DNA of 37,936 nt from an uncultured Bacteroidales bacterium (GCA_946406195.1 CAMJJT010000021.1:1-37936); one strand, 5' to 3'. Counted from the first letter of the stretch, positions 24,339 through 33,278 are shown. Notes: a model not told the origin generated them from the sequence alone. Program-made: numbers and translations.

Positions 24339-25165
24339 CCTAATTTGGCTGCGATTAATTGTAGTTCTTCTTCGTTTTTGAAAGCGATGGTCACTTTGCT
24401 TTCCTGAATCTTTATTTTCAGTCCGGACTTAGCGCTCAGCTCTTTTTCCAAGTCGGCATAAGGATTAGCGCCTTTCTCTTTGGTCCGCTTACTATCCTGT
24501 TTCTCCTCTTGCGCCAATTCTTCTACCTTGCGCACCGACAGTCCTTCTTTCAGGATACGCTGATAGAGTGCTAATTGCCGCTCGGCGGAAGGCGTAGCAA
24601 GGATCGCACGGGCATGTCCCATGTCGATCTTTTTCTCCTTGATACCTACTTGAATCTCTGCCGGCAGTTTGAGAAGACGCAGATAATTAGCGACCGTAGC
24701 ACGCTTCTTACCTACACGCTCGGACATACGTTCTTGCGTCAGGTTATAATCGTCCATCAGCCGTTGGTACGCCAAGGCGATCTCAATCGCATCCAAATCT
24801 TCGCGCTGGATGTTCTCGATAAGTGCCCATTCCATCACCTGCTCATCTTTGGCAGTGCGGATATAAGCAGGAATCCGTTCGAGCCCTGCCATCTTGCTGG
24901 CACGGAAACGACGCTCTCCGGCGATGATCATATACGTCCCGTCTCCGTTGTCGCGCAGCGTGATCGGGGAGATGACGCCGTGCTCACGGATGGAGTCCGC
25001 CAACTCCTGAAGTGACTCCTCATCGAAGGTACGACGAGGCTGGTCGGGGTTGGCAATGATAGCACTTAACTCAATCTCCGAGATGGAGCTGCCACCATTA
25101 GTATCTACGTGCGAGGTATCGATGAGTGCATCCAAACCTCTTCCGAGTCCTGTAAATTTTTTCAT
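24335..25165 (-). CDS. parB: Chromosome-partitioning protein ParB
   Basis: The 276-residue protein begins GLGRGLDALI, as ParB/Spo0J proteins do, and has the N-terminal CTPase/ParB domain with NPDQPRRTFD and GERRFRASK (box II), a central helix-turn-helix (LTQERMSERVGKKRATVANYLRLLKLP), and a C-terminal dimerisation domain. It binds parS centromere sites and spreads on DNA as a CTP-dependent clamp. No good parS site is visible in the window. It follows parA by 8 nt. Confidence 0.96.
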   Translation of the reverse strand: MKKFTGLGRGLDALIDTSHVDTNGGSSISEIELSAIIANPDQPRRTFDEESLQELADSIREHGVISPITLRDNGDGTYMIIAGERRFRASKMAGLERIPAYIRTAKDEQVMEWALIENIQREDLDAIEIALAYQRLMDDYNLTQERMSERVGKKRATVANYLRLLKLPAEIQVGIKEKKIDMGHARAILATPSAERQLALYQRILKEGLSVRKVEELAQEEKQDSKRTKEKGANPYADLEKELSAKSGLKIKIQESKVTIAFKNEEELQLIAAKLG

Positions 25166-25173
25166 ATGTTTTT

Positions 25174-25938
25174 TTACTTTTGTCTGTTAATCAGCTCTTT
25201 GGCTAAAGTGAGATAGTTCTGCGCCCCTTTGGAGGAAGGGTCATAATCGAGAACGGATACACCGTGTGAAGGTGCTTCGCTCAAACGTACGTTACGGGCA
25301 ATGACGGTATTGAAGACCAGATCGCCGAAATGACGTTTCACCTCTTCATAAACCTGATTGCTCAGTCTCAGACGGTTGTCGAACATCGTCAGCAGGAACC
25401 CTTCCACTTTGAGGCTCGGGTTCAACTTGGACTTGATGATCTTAATCGTGTTGAGCAGCTTGGCTATGCCTTCCAATGCGAAGAACTCACATTGCACAGG
25501 GATAATCACGCTGTCACTGGCAGTCAGTGCATTGACGGTGATAAGCCCTAAAGACGGACTACAATCAATCAGAATGTAGTCGTATTCATCTCGCACTTTC
25601 GTCAGCAGATTCTTCAGTAACTGCTCACGATGCTCCATGTTCAGCATCTCTATCTCTGCGCCAACAAGGTCAATGTGGCTGGGAATCAGATGCAGGTTCT
25701 TGGTGTTGGTCTCCACAATCGCACTATGGGGGTCAACGCCGTTCACCAGACATTCGTAAATCGTGTTGTCCAGTTCCCTAATCTCCACTCCCAAACCGGA
25801 TGATGAATTAGCCTGTGGGTCTGCGTCAATGAGCAGCACACGTTTGCCTAACGATGCCAAAGCAGCAGACAAGTTAATAGAGGTTGTGGTTTTGCCCACA
25901 CCTCCTTTTTGGTTTGCTAATGAAATGATTTTACTCAT
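25174..25938 (-). CDS. parA: Chromosome-partitioning ATPase ParA (Soj)
   Basis: The 254-residue ATPase has the deviant Walker A motif KGGVGKTTT (residues 11-19) and a signature DADPQANSSSGLG. It has no N-terminal helix-turn-helix, so it is the chromosomal Soj type rather than plasmid type Ia. It works with ParB to separate replication origins. It overlaps the upstream GT9 gene by 8 nt. Gene order parA-parB may mark the region as near the chromosome origin, but no dnaA, gidA or gidB is present to confirm this. Confidence 0.97.
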   Translation of the reverse strand: MSKIISLANQKGGVGKTTTSINLSAALASLGKRVLLIDADPQANSSSGLGVEIRELDNTIYECLVNGVDPHSAIVETNTKNLHLIPSHIDLVGAEIEMLNMEHREQLLKNLLTKVRDEYDYILIDCSPSLGLITVNALTASDSVIIPVQCEFFALEGIAKLLNTIKIIKSKLNPSLKVEGFLLTMFDNRLRLSNQVYEEVKRHFGDLVFNTVIARNVRLSEAPSHGVSVLDYDPSSKGAQNYLTLAKELINRQK

Positions 25939-26932
25939 ATATTCGTTGTATTATTGTTTTCGCTTGTATGTCGCGGCAGGCATAATTGCCATACCGACAA
26001 TGATTGGTTCCATGGCAGGAACAGGGACGGCAGCGCAGGTCATGCCGCTGAATAATATCCTCATCCTGTTGTTTCCATCCCTGAAAACCGATGATGGGAT
26101 GGGTGGCACACCAGACGCTGATGGCACGGAGTCCCACCAGACTCGATAGATGTTGGTTGGCGCTGTCCATGCAAATCATCACGTCTAATTTCCGCATTAA
26201 TTCCAACTCTTGGTTCAACTTGAGCTGACCTGCCACACTGGTAGTGTGCGGAAAGACGGAGGACCACTGACGTAACATCTCACATTCCACCTCTCCTGCA
26301 CCGAAGAGGAACACCTGTGTATCCTCGTGACGGGTCAGTTGGTCAATGATTTCTTTGGTCACGCGATAAGGCAGCATGTTCGATTTCCTCTTGGCGAAAG
26401 GAGCTACTCCTATCCATCGTCCTTTCTTGGCGCCGAACCGCTCTTCTATCACTTGGAGCGCAGCCTGATTGACGGGCAGTGCGGTAAACTCCTCGTCCGT
26501 CTCTAATCCAGCCCGACGGAAAGCATCGCGGTATCGGTCAAACTCCGTAGGTAATTGCTTGGCGCCAACACCCCATACGGTGATCAGATGTTTGCGAATA
26601 CGTCCGTAATGCACCCGTGTGACCTTGACTCCGCACAGTCTCATGAGCGTGCCCAGTGCGCGCGTACGAAGAACTGCTTGCAGGTCGATCATAGCATCGA
26701 CTTGGTATCGCCATCTGCGCCAAAGAGCCAACACGCCTCGCCAATTCAGATGATTGTCCACCTCCTGAAACTCCACGTTCGGCATGGCAGCGAACATCGC
26801 TCCGAGATCTTTCTTCGCGGCGATGATAAATCGGTCATTTGGATAGCGACGACTCAGCGAAGCGACTACGGGAACCGTCATCGCCACATTGCCTAATGTC
26901 GCCAAACGAATGATCAGATAAGTCATTGCCAC
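25931..26932 (-). CDS. Glycosyltransferase family 9 protein (heptosyltransferase-like)
   Basis: The 333-residue protein has the GT9 layout: LIIRLATLGNVAMTVPVVASL at the N-terminus (nearly identical to the RLSSLGDV... pattern of heptosyltransferases), DLQAVLRTRALG, GVAPFAKRKSNMLPY, and a donor-site CMDSANQHLSSLVGLRAISVW. A Cys-rich tail (CRPCSCHGTNHCRYGNYAC) is typical of Bacteroidota members. It probably adds heptose to the lipopolysaccharide core in the cytoplasm. It overlaps the lipoprotein gene upstream by 10 nt and parA by 8 nt. Confidence 0.88.
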   Translation of the reverse strand: MAMTYLIIRLATLGNVAMTVPVVASLSRRYPNDRFIIAAKKDLGAMFAAMPNVEFQEVDNHLNWRGVLALWRRWRYQVDAMIDLQAVLRTRALGTLMRLCGVKVTRVHYGRIRKHLITVWGVGAKQLPTEFDRYRDAFRRAGLETDEEFTALPVNQAALQVIEERFGAKKGRWIGVAPFAKRKSNMLPYRVTKEIIDQLTRHEDTQVFLFGAGEVECEMLRQWSSVFPHTTSVAGQLKLNQELELMRKLDVMICMDSANQHLSSLVGLRAISVWCATHPIIGFQGWKQQDEDIIQRHDLRCRPCSCHGTNHCRYGNYACRDIQAKTIIQRIYE

Positions 26933-27759
26933 TCACTCCAAGTTGCCCCGAAGAAATAAGTTAATGTATCGCCCAAATGGTAGGGTTTGACTGCCACTAA
27001 ATTGCCGTCTTGAATATCCGTCACGGTCGCCTCCGGAGTACGAACGGTCAGGTAGATACGTCCCTGCGAAGTAGAACCGTTGTAGTCGTAGTTCATCTGA
27101 GCGGCGGTTTTGTCACTCAGTGCGTCTTCCTCGTAGAAGACGGTGCCTAACTCCTCATAGACCTCAAAATGGTCGATCGTGTCATGCATGTATATACCGC
27201 CTCCCACGAGCATCTCGCCTTCGTACTCACCGGTGATTACTACCTCGGCTTTGTTCATCGGCTCGCCGGCTTCAGAGGTGATCGTGATCTGCTCTTTCAG
27301 CACACTTTCGCCTACCTTGAGACTGTCGTACTCCAAGCGGAAGACTAATCTCTCCGGTCCTTGCTCCAAGATCTCCCATCGGTCATAGGCTCCGCCGATC
27401 CATGTGGTGTCATTCGCGATGACTACCAATCCTCCGGCTCCGCAGGTATGTCCTACTTTGTAGCAATCCAAGCCCTTTCCGTAGTTAATATGGTAAGGCA
27501 GACCTAACACGTGTTCGCGATAATAGAAACTATCCACGACCAGCTCCGAACTCGCCTTCAGCCACAGATCCACACCGTTAGACGGGTTCTCCGGACGAAG
27601 TGCAGGACCGTACATACGAAATGCCGCATATTCGTTCTCCCACGCAAAATCATCCTTCCGTTCCGGCACATAGCGGCCATATACTTTCGGCTGTACTGCC
27701 TCTTTGTGGCAAGCAGTGAGGCTCAGGAGTATAAACGAGAAAAAGAGTATCTTTTTCAT
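26923..27759 (-). CDS. DUF4861-family lipoprotein
   Basis: I start it at ATG 27759 (278 residues), giving MKKILFFSFILLSLTAC, a lipoprotein signal with the lipobox SLTAC. An in-frame ATG at 27780 lies in a tandem array and is unlikely. The mature part has many aromatic residues (DLWLKASSELVVDSFYY; HINYGKGLDCYKVG; TWIGGAYDRWEI) and matches the DUF4861 family often found in pectin or uronate utilisation loci. Its neighbours kduI and kduD support a role in unsaturated uronate metabolism, perhaps as a glycan-processing enzyme in the outer envelope. Confidence 0.82.
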   Translation of the reverse strand: MKKILFFSFILLSLTACHKEAVQPKVYGRYVPERKDDFAWENEYAAFRMYGPALRPENPSNGVDLWLKASSELVVDSFYYREHVLGLPYHINYGKGLDCYKVGHTCGAGGLVVIANDTTWIGGAYDRWEILEQGPERLVFRLEYDSLKVGESVLKEQITITSEAGEPMNKAEVVITGEYEGEMLVGGGIYMHDTIDHFEVYEELGTVFYEEDALSDKTAAQMNYDYNGSTSQGRIYLTVRTPEATVTDIQDGNLVAVKPYHLGDTLTYFFGATWSEWQ

Positions 27760-27795
27760 CTTTAAACTTTCAACTTTCATTCTTTCACTCTTTAC
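27760..27795. repeat. 7-bp tandem array between kduD and the DUF4861 gene
   Basis: Degenerate CTTTCAN units with a 7-bp period run from the DUF4861 start codon to the kduD stop codon and fill the junction. Confidence 0.85.
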
Positions 27796-28595
27796 TTCGG
27801 TTGACGTCCTATATAAGCGAGAATACCGCCATCTACATAAATAATCTGTCCGTTTACGGCATCACTTGCATGTGAAGCCAAGAACACAGCTGTGCCGCCT
27901 AACTCGTCTGCCTCCAACCATCGTCCTGCCGGGGTCTTGGCGCAGATGAATGCATCGAACGGATGTTTGCTGCCGTCAGCTTGCGGCTCACGTAACGGTG
28001 CTGTCTGCGGCGTCGCAATATAACCCGGACCGAGACCATTACACTGGATGTTATATTCGCCGTACTCGGAGCAGATATTCCGGGTTAACATCTTCAATCC
28101 GCCCTTTGCCGCCGCATACGCGCTTACCGTCTCGCGTCCGAGTTCCGACATCATCGAGCAGATATTGATGATCTTGCCTTCGCGTCGCTCCATCATCTCC
28201 GGCAGTACTGCTGCACTGACGATATATGGTGCCACAAGGTCTATGTCAATTACCTGCTGGAACTCCTCACGTTTCATCTCATGCATCGGGATGCGTTTGA
28301 TGATTCCGGCGTTGTTAACCAAGATATGAATAGCTCCTACCTCCGCATGGATCTGCTCCACGAGGGCTTTGACAGCTTTCTCGTCCGTTACATCGCATAC
28401 GTAACCATGAGCGTTCGTTATTCCTTCTGCGCGGTAGAGCTCATAGGCTTTATCGATTGCTTCCTGACTGCGGGCATTGAAAATGATGTTCTCTGCCCCT
28501 GCTTGAGCGAACGCCTTCGAGATCGCGAATCCTATACCGTAACAACCACCTGTTACCCAAGCGTTCTTGCCTTCCAAACTAAATAAATTCTTCAT
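27792..28595 (-). CDS. kduD: 2-dehydro-3-deoxy-D-gluconate 5-dehydrogenase
   Basis: The 267-residue short-chain dehydrogenase has TGGCYGIG (cofactor binding), NNAGI, and the YAAAK catalytic motif. Its length and the late GLGPGYIATPQTAPLREP substrate-loop pattern fit KduD/gluconate-5-dehydrogenase. KduD interconverts 3-deoxy-D-glycero-2,5-hexodiulosonate and 2-keto-3-deoxygluconate with NAD(H), the step after KduI. KduI is encoded directly upstream, and a DUF4861 lipoprotein downstream. A gluconate 5-dehydrogenase of the same family is the alternative. Confidence 0.9.
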   Translation of the reverse strand: MKNLFSLEGKNAWVTGGCYGIGFAISKAFAQAGAENIIFNARSQEAIDKAYELYRAEGITNAHGYVCDVTDEKAVKALVEQIHAEVGAIHILVNNAGIIKRIPMHEMKREEFQQVIDIDLVAPYIVSAAVLPEMMERREGKIINICSMMSELGRETVSAYAAAKGGLKMLTRNICSEYGEYNIQCNGLGPGYIATPQTAPLREPQADGSKHPFDAFICAKTPAGRWLEADELGGTAVFLASHASDAVNGQIIYVDGGILAYIGRQPK

Positions 28596-28615
28596 ACTTC
28601 ACCTTTCAATTTTTA

Positions 28616-28650
28616 TTGACTATCGACTAACGACTATCGACCAACGACTT
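28616..28650. repeat. 7-bp degenerate tandem array in the kduI/kduD gap
   Basis: Units such as TATCGAC, TAACGAC and CAACGAC repeat with a 7-bp period over the kduI stop codon (28649-28651). The unit resembles those at 7448-7481 and 22343-22360. Confidence 0.9.
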
Positions 28651-29491
28651 ACTTAAGGTCCGTGATTTTTGAGAAGTCCTGATCTCCGTAGTCGAGGTTC
28701 TCTCCTCCCATGCCCCAGATGAAGGTGTAGTTATGGGTAGCGGCAGCACTGTGGATGGACCACTCCGGACTCAACACTGCCTGATTACCTTTCATCCAGA
28801 TATGACGGGTCTCATCTACTTCGCCCATGAAATGGCAAACGGATTGCTCTTCGGGCACCTCGAAATAGAAATAAGCCTCCATACGACGGCTGTGCACATG
28901 TGCCGGCATGGTGTTCCAAACGCTGCCCGGAGCCAATTCGGTCATACCCATCTGGAGCTGACAGGTCGGCAGTACTTGGTTAACGAGCATCTTGTTGATG
29001 TCACGTTCGTTGGACATCTCCAGACTGCCCATGTGTGCCACTACGGCGTCCGCTTTCGTTACTTTCTTATCCGGATATGCGCAATGTGCGGTAGTGGAGT
29101 TGAAATAGAAGAGGGCAGGTTGATTGGCATCCAAGCTCTCGAACTTCACCTCGCGGTCACCGCGACCGAGATAGAGTGCCTCTTTGTAATCCAACTCATA
29201 CACCTTATCGCCGGCTATCACACGCCCCTTACCGCCTACATTGAAGATACCCATCTCGCGGCGGGTGAGGAAGAAAGGTGCCTTGAGCGGATCAATCGCT
29301 TCCAGCAGTAAGGTTTCGCCTACAGGCATCGCACCGCCTACGATCATGCGGTCGTACATGGAATAGACCATGTTCACTTCGTTCTTCACAAACACGTTCT
29401 CAATAAGGAAATCCTTGCGCAGACGTGTGGTGTCATAACTCTTGGCATCAATGGGGTTTGATGCGTACCGTACTTCATAATTCGTTTTCAT
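28649..29491 (-). CDS. kduI: 5-dehydro-4-deoxy-D-glucuronate isomerase
   Basis: The 280-residue cupin-type isomerase has TRREMGIFNVGGKGRVIAGD, a metal-binding HVHSRRMEAYFYF (two His and a Glu) and the late SPEWSIHSAAATHNYTFIWGMGGENLDYGDQDF segment, all typical of KduI. It converts 5-dehydro-4-deoxyglucuronate, from unsaturated pectin or glycosaminoglycan oligomers, into the substrate of KduD. It lies 7 nt after the PorT-like barrel gene and 53 nt before kduD. No pectate lyase or SusC/D genes are in the window, so this may be the cytoplasmic end of a pectin or glycosaminoglycan pathway encoded elsewhere. Confidence 0.95.
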   Translation of the reverse strand: MKTNYEVRYASNPIDAKSYDTTRLRKDFLIENVFVKNEVNMVYSMYDRMIVGGAMPVGETLLLEAIDPLKAPFFLTRREMGIFNVGGKGRVIAGDKVYELDYKEALYLGRGDREVKFESLDANQPALFYFNSTTAHCAYPDKKVTKADAVVAHMGSLEMSNERDINKMLVNQVLPTCQLQMGMTELAPGSVWNTMPAHVHSRRMEAYFYFEVPEEQSVCHFMGEVDETRHIWMKGNQAVLSPEWSIHSAAATHNYTFIWGMGGENLDYGDQDFSKITDLK

Positions 29492-29498
29492 ATAGTTG

Positions 29499-30245
29499 TT
29501 ATTTATTCATAATCTCGTGGTCACGTGAACTTGTGGTTACGTGTCTTTTGTGTTTCACAGGGAAAAGCCATCCTAAATTCACGCTCAGGTCCATCGGGCT
29601 TGCCATGCTGAAATGGTCCGATGCTCCGGTGCCGTAGATACCGTTCACCGAATAATTGAATCGCACCTCAAACTGGTATATTCCGGCTTTTGCGGTGTTG
29701 ATATAAAACCCGGTACCAGCGGTAGCTCCCCATTTGAAAGGCTTTTGAATCTTTTCATACTGGGTCGCTGTTTCTCCGTTTACAAGTGTACCGTAGTTGC
29801 CGTCATCCTTGAGGCAGAAACCCACCATCGGTCCTATGTTCAGGAACCATCGTCCGACTGCTGTACCGAAGTTCAGGTGAAACAGGATAGGTAGTTCCAG
29901 ATAGTGTAACCTCCGGTAGTACTTTCCGGTCTCTGCCGTTCCTTCTGCCCATCCGTGTCCGGCGTAGTTCAGCTCCATCTGAAAAGCACAGTATTTATGT
30001 CCGGCATAGCGGAAGACAAATCCGCCGTTACCGCCTAATATACAAGCGTTGGTGATGGGTTTCATATGGTCCACGGAGGGCGTGAAGATGACCGTACTGG
30101 CACTGATACCTCCGTGAAAACCGACGTAGTACTCCGGTGTCCGCAGACGAGGCTGTGCGTAGGAAGGAAGAAAATGAAAAATAAAAAGTGATAGGACCAT
30201 CAGTCCTAACCATTCTCTGCCATATGTTCGTCTTTCACCTTTCAC
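29499..30245 (-). CDS. PorT-like outer-membrane beta-barrel protein
   Basis: The 248-residue product has a hydrophobic signal (LMVLSLFIFHFLPSYAQ) and then alternating strands rich in Gly, Tyr and Phe with a FxGGNGGFVFRYAG pattern, typical of the 8-strand outer-membrane barrels of the PorT type in Bacteroidota. Start: GTG 30245 lies in a tandem array and gives MKGERRTYGREWLGL, closely like the N-terminus of the upstream LysM protein; ATG 30200 (M16) is an alternative giving a normal signal peptide. Some PorT proteins act in type IX secretion, and gldG lies two genes upstream, but that role is inference here. Confidence 0.7.
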   Translation of the reverse strand: MKGERRTYGREWLGLMVLSLFIFHFLPSYAQPRLRTPEYYVGFHGGISASTVIFTPSVDHMKPITNACILGGNGGFVFRYAGHKYCAFQMELNYAGHGWAEGTAETGKYYRRLHYLELPILFHLNFGTAVGRWFLNIGPMVGFCLKDDGNYGTLVNGETATQYEKIQKPFKWGATAGTGFYINTAKAGIYQFEVRFNYSVNGIYGTGASDHFSMASPMDLSVNLGWLFPVKHKRHVTTSSRDHEIMNK

Positions 30246-30266
30246 CTTTCACCTTTCAACTCTCAC
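30232..30266. repeat. 7-bp tandem array (CTTTCAC) over the PorT-like start
   Basis: Five CTTTCAC-like copies cover the end of the LysM-protein gene and the proposed GTG start of the PorT-like gene. Confidence 0.92.
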
Positions 30267-31631
30267 ATTCCCGTTCTGGTATCCTCCGCCCTCTATTTGT
30301 TGCCAGCGAATATGGGACTGCAAACCTTCCGTCTCTTTCTTTCCGCTGAGCCATTCCACCAGCGCTTTCATCAGGTCGTAACCTAAGAGGTCATACCGTG
30401 GGGCTTCGCTCACATGATCGTTCGCGAAATATAGGTTCCACTGTGTGTCGTATTCATCGTGCGTGGTGTCCGCCGTGAAGACCGATGTATATACTTGCGG
30501 CAATCCGATCTCTTCGCGCGACCAAGCGTATTGGCTGACGATACGGATGGGGTAACCTGCCTCTTGCAGTTTGATCAGGTGGGGCAGTAAGATTCGTACG
30601 TGTTGGTATTTATCGCTATGCAGGATGATGAGATTCTCCATTGTGCTGTCCAAAGCATATGCGGCGGAGTCGTTCAGCAGGTCGCGGAGCGCCATGCCTG
30701 CACATTCGATCCCGTGTATTTTCATTCGTTTGCGCAGCGTGCGGACAGAACCTACGATATCCGATTCCCGTACCTCGATAGCTACGCATCGCACGCTGTC
30801 TTGCGCTTTGATCCATTGGCAGAGACTGTCTGCTTCCTGTGTGTCCGTTGAGTTGAATTGTATCACTTGGGAGTGTGCCGCCAAGTCTATCTCATCGCTG
30901 AAAGGCAGGAGGAGTGGTACTTGATGCAACTCGCACCATTGTGCCATGCGCTCGATCTGGATAGGATAGACCAGCCCAAGGATCGCTTGTACGCTATCCA
31001 GCTCCGTGCTGTCACAGAGGGCACTCACGCGTCGTTCGCTCCTCTCGGTGTCATAGACCCTCAGGCGATAGAGCGTACTGTCGTTCTGCATCGCTTGTAG
31101 CGCCAACAACGCACCCTGATAAAACTCCATCATCCGCTCGGCATTGACGCTGCGTTTGGTCTGCTTGCTCTCGAAGGGCAACATCAGTGCTAACTCTACC
31201 ACCCGTCTCTCGCTGCTCAAGGTGCCTTCCTCTTGGGGCAGAATTTCAACGAGTGTTTCTTCGGGCATTACTGCCGGCACTTCTACCGGCACTATGGTCT
31301 CCGTGACCGTCGTGGAAACGACTGTCGCCTTTGTTTGTTGCACTACCGGACGCTTGGTCGGGATAGAGAGCGTCTCGCCATAACGAATACCGTACTCTTG
31401 GATCTGCGGGTTATAACGGATGATCTCGCTCTGCGGAACTCCGAACTTCACGCTGATTCGATATAAACCGATGCTGCGTTCGATCTCATAACGGTAAAAC
31501 TCCTCCCCGTTGATGGTGTCCAAGGGGTAGGGCAGTAACTCTTGTGCGGTCGTGATGGAAAACTGAAAATTGAAAATTGAAAGGACAATCAGTCCTAACC
31601 ATCTTCCGCATATGTTCCTTTTACCTTTCAT
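30249..31631 (-). CDS. LysM protein with a receptor/substrate-binding-like domain
   Basis: The 460-residue protein has a signal peptide (LIVLSIFNFQFSITTAQ), an N-terminal LysM-like region (FYRYEIERSIGLYRISVKFG, then IRYGETLSIPTKRP), a Thr/Val-rich linker, and from about residue 140 a periplasmic binding-protein-like fold (ELALMLPFESKQTKR, VQAILGLVYPIQIERMAQWCEL, LLPFSDEIDL, DLLGYDLMKALVEWL). The order LysM plus ANF-receptor-like is known in Bacteroidota but not functionally defined. It probably senses or binds peptidoglycan-linked ligands in the periplasm. Its first 15 codons share sequence with the PorT-like gene 3' of it, so the two 5' ends arose by duplication. Confidence 0.82.
   Translation of the reverse strand: MKGKRNICGRWLGLIVLSIFNFQFSITTAQELLPYPLDTINGEEFYRYEIERSIGLYRISVKFGVPQSEIIRYNPQIQEYGIRYGETLSIPTKRPVVQQTKATVVSTTVTETIVPVEVPAVMPEETLVEILPQEEGTLSSERRVVELALMLPFESKQTKRSVNAERMMEFYQGALLALQAMQNDSTLYRLRVYDTERSERRVSALCDSTELDSVQAILGLVYPIQIERMAQWCELHQVPLLLPFSDEIDLAAHSQVIQFNSTDTQEADSLCQWIKAQDSVRCVAIEVRESDIVGSVRTLRKRMKIHGIECAGMALRDLLNDSAAYALDSTMENLIILHSDKYQHVRILLPHLIKLQEAGYPIRIVSQYAWSREEIGLPQVYTSVFTADTTHDEYDTQWNLYFANDHVSEAPRYDLLGYDLMKALVEWLSGKKETEGLQSHIRWQQIEGGGYQNGNVRVER
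31562..31582. repeat. 7-bp tandem array in the LysM-protein signal peptide
   Basis: About three copies of a TGAAAAT-like unit encode the FNFQFSI part of the signal peptide, so the array is translated into the hydrophobic core. Confidence 0.7.
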
Positions 31632-31650
31632 CTTTCACCTTTCACTTTAA
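31617..31650. repeat. 7-bp tandem array at the gldG/LysM-protein junction
   Basis: CTTTCAN units run through the ATG of the LysM protein (31629-31631) and the gldG stop codon (31647-31649). The flanking sequence resembles that at 30196-30245. Confidence 0.88.
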
Positions 31651-33278
31651 CGTTCGTATTTTCTCTTTCGTATGATATAGACCAATCCGCCGATGAGCGC
31701 TAATATAGCGACAGGGCTGATGGTACTGATGACTTGTACTTGTGCGCGCTGCTCGTGTGCACGGCGGTCATTGATAAGACGCATAGTGACGGTCTTTTCG
31801 CGCAGCCCGATCAGTCCTTCGCTGTCTGTCAGCCATAAGAGGGCATTGACCGCCAGATCACGGTTGGAGAATTGCATGCCACTATACCGGTCCAAACCCA
31901 TCGGCAGGGCTTGATTGCGTTGGGTCTCGTTCAGGAAGACACTGCCGCTTCCGATCACTACTTGCCTCGTCTTCAGGCTGCTCTTACGGATAGGCTCGTC
32001 GCTCTCCACGCCTTCGGGGATCATACGATGGGCAAAGGCACTGGGGAATGTACCTTCCATCGAGACACCTACCGGCACGTATTGGTACTGAAAAGTGTTC
32101 AGATCGGGATTGACGTCGCTCAGGTTCACTTCCCCGGGTGTCGCGGTCACTCGGCTCGCCGTGCTGGTAGCTAACAGGATGCGTTTCTCTATCCCGTCCT
32201 CACCGCCTACGGCATCGATCGGGCAGACGAATGTGCTCATCACTTGTCCCAGACCTTTGGTGATAGGCGAGCCTTCGCTGGTCAGCAGTAAGGGAGCAAA
32301 AGTCCAAGGCATAGGCTGCAGGTTGGGCTGCTGGGGGTCACTGCTGACATTTACCGGAATGGAGAGACATTGGACATCTTGCACCAAAGCGGGATTGACC
32401 CGTACACCGTACCGGAAGAGCAAGTCGGTGAGTCCCAAATCGAGGGCAACAATAGGCGTGAAGCCTTCTTGTTGCAGCACCTCTTCACTGAACCGAACAC
32501 CGTCCAATGCCCATAGGACCGTTCCGCCACGCATGATATATTGGTCGATGATGAACCGCTCGGCATCGCTGAACGCCGTCTGCGGACTAATCACCAGCAC
32601 CGCCTTGTACCCATCCAAGATATGCACGTCGGCATCGATAGCTCCTCTATCGACTTGGAAATACTTACTGACTGCATTCATCAGGTCGTAGGTGTGTGCT
32701 TCGTCGGGTTCGTTATGTCCCTCAAGGATAGCTATCCGCGGGGTCTCGGTGCGGGTCAGTCCTTGCAGCGCTTCCATGAACGCGAACTCCAACTGTTCGA
32801 TACTGGTGTTGAGGTTCTCTTCGCCGCTCAGACCACGGGTGTTCTTGAGCAGAGCCACCACGGTCTGCCGTCCCTTGTAACGCATCAAGGCGTATGGATA
32901 AACGGTAGTCTGTGCGGTCTTGCCGTTCTGTTCCCGCTCATGAATGACAATCGGTCGCAGACCTATTTGATTAAGGCTGTCCGTCGAAGAGGAAGTTAAT
33001 TCGTAATTTTTAATTTTTAATTGTCCAAACACTCCCATCTCGTCGAGTGTCTCTTCGGTGGCTTTCTTGAGTCGCCTAAAACCGGCATTGAGGTCGCCGT
33101 CCAGAAGGAGCGTCACTTCGATGGGACTGTCCGTCTGTCGGAGCAGGTTTTTCGATGCCTCGCTCAGACTATAGTGCTTATCGTCCGTCAGATCCCAACG
33201 AACAGGACGTTCATATAGTGCTCCGTAAAGACAGAGGAACAAACCTACGATAAATATGTACGGCGTGTACTTCCGCAT
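31647..33278 (-). CDS. gldG: Gliding-motility-type ABC transporter substrate-binding protein GldG
   Basis: The 543-residue protein has an N-terminal helix (YIFIVGLFLCLYGALY, about residues 7-22), a periplasmic core with VRWDLTDDKHYSLSEASKNLL and IEVTLLLDGDLNAGFRRL, ARIAILEGHNEPDEAHTYDLM, and a C-terminal helix (ISPVAILALIGGLVYII, about residues 520-536) with a basic end. This is the GldG layout; in flavobacteria GldA, GldF and GldG form an ABC transporter needed for gliding. Only gldG is present here, with no gldF next to it. Residues about 86-95 are encoded by a tandem array. Gliding is not implied. Confidence 0.88.
   Translation of the reverse strand: MRKYTPYIFIVGLFLCLYGALYERPVRWDLTDDKHYSLSEASKNLLRQTDSPIEVTLLLDGDLNAGFRRLKKATEETLDEMGVFGQLKIKNYELTSSSTDSLNQIGLRPIVIHEREQNGKTAQTTVYPYALMRYKGRQTVVALLKNTRGLSGEENLNTSIEQLEFAFMEALQGLTRTETPRIAILEGHNEPDEAHTYDLMNAVSKYFQVDRGAIDADVHILDGYKAVLVISPQTAFSDAERFIIDQYIMRGGTVLWALDGVRFSEEVLQQEGFTPIVALDLGLTDLLFRYGVRVNPALVQDVQCLSIPVNVSSDPQQPNLQPMPWTFAPLLLTSEGSPITKGLGQVMSTFVCPIDAVGGEDGIEKRILLATSTASRVTATPGEVNLSDVNPDLNTFQYQYVPVGVSMEGTFPSAFAHRMIPEGVESDEPIRKSSLKTRQVVIGSGSVFLNETQRNQALPMGLDRYSGMQFSNRDLAVNALLWLTDSEGLIGLREKTVTMRLINDRRAHEQRAQVQVISTISPVAILALIGGLVYIIRKRKYER
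32996..33022. repeat. 8-bp tandem array inside gldG
   Basis: Degenerate TTTTTAAT units repeat with an 8-bp period and are read in frame, giving LKIKNYEL in a loop of the periplasmic domain. Confidence 0.8.

Noticed and set aside
29515..29545. TCACGTGA core resembling a parS centromere site
   Set aside because: Only the central 8 bp match; the flanks do not fit TGTTTCACGTGAAACA and it lies inside a coding region.
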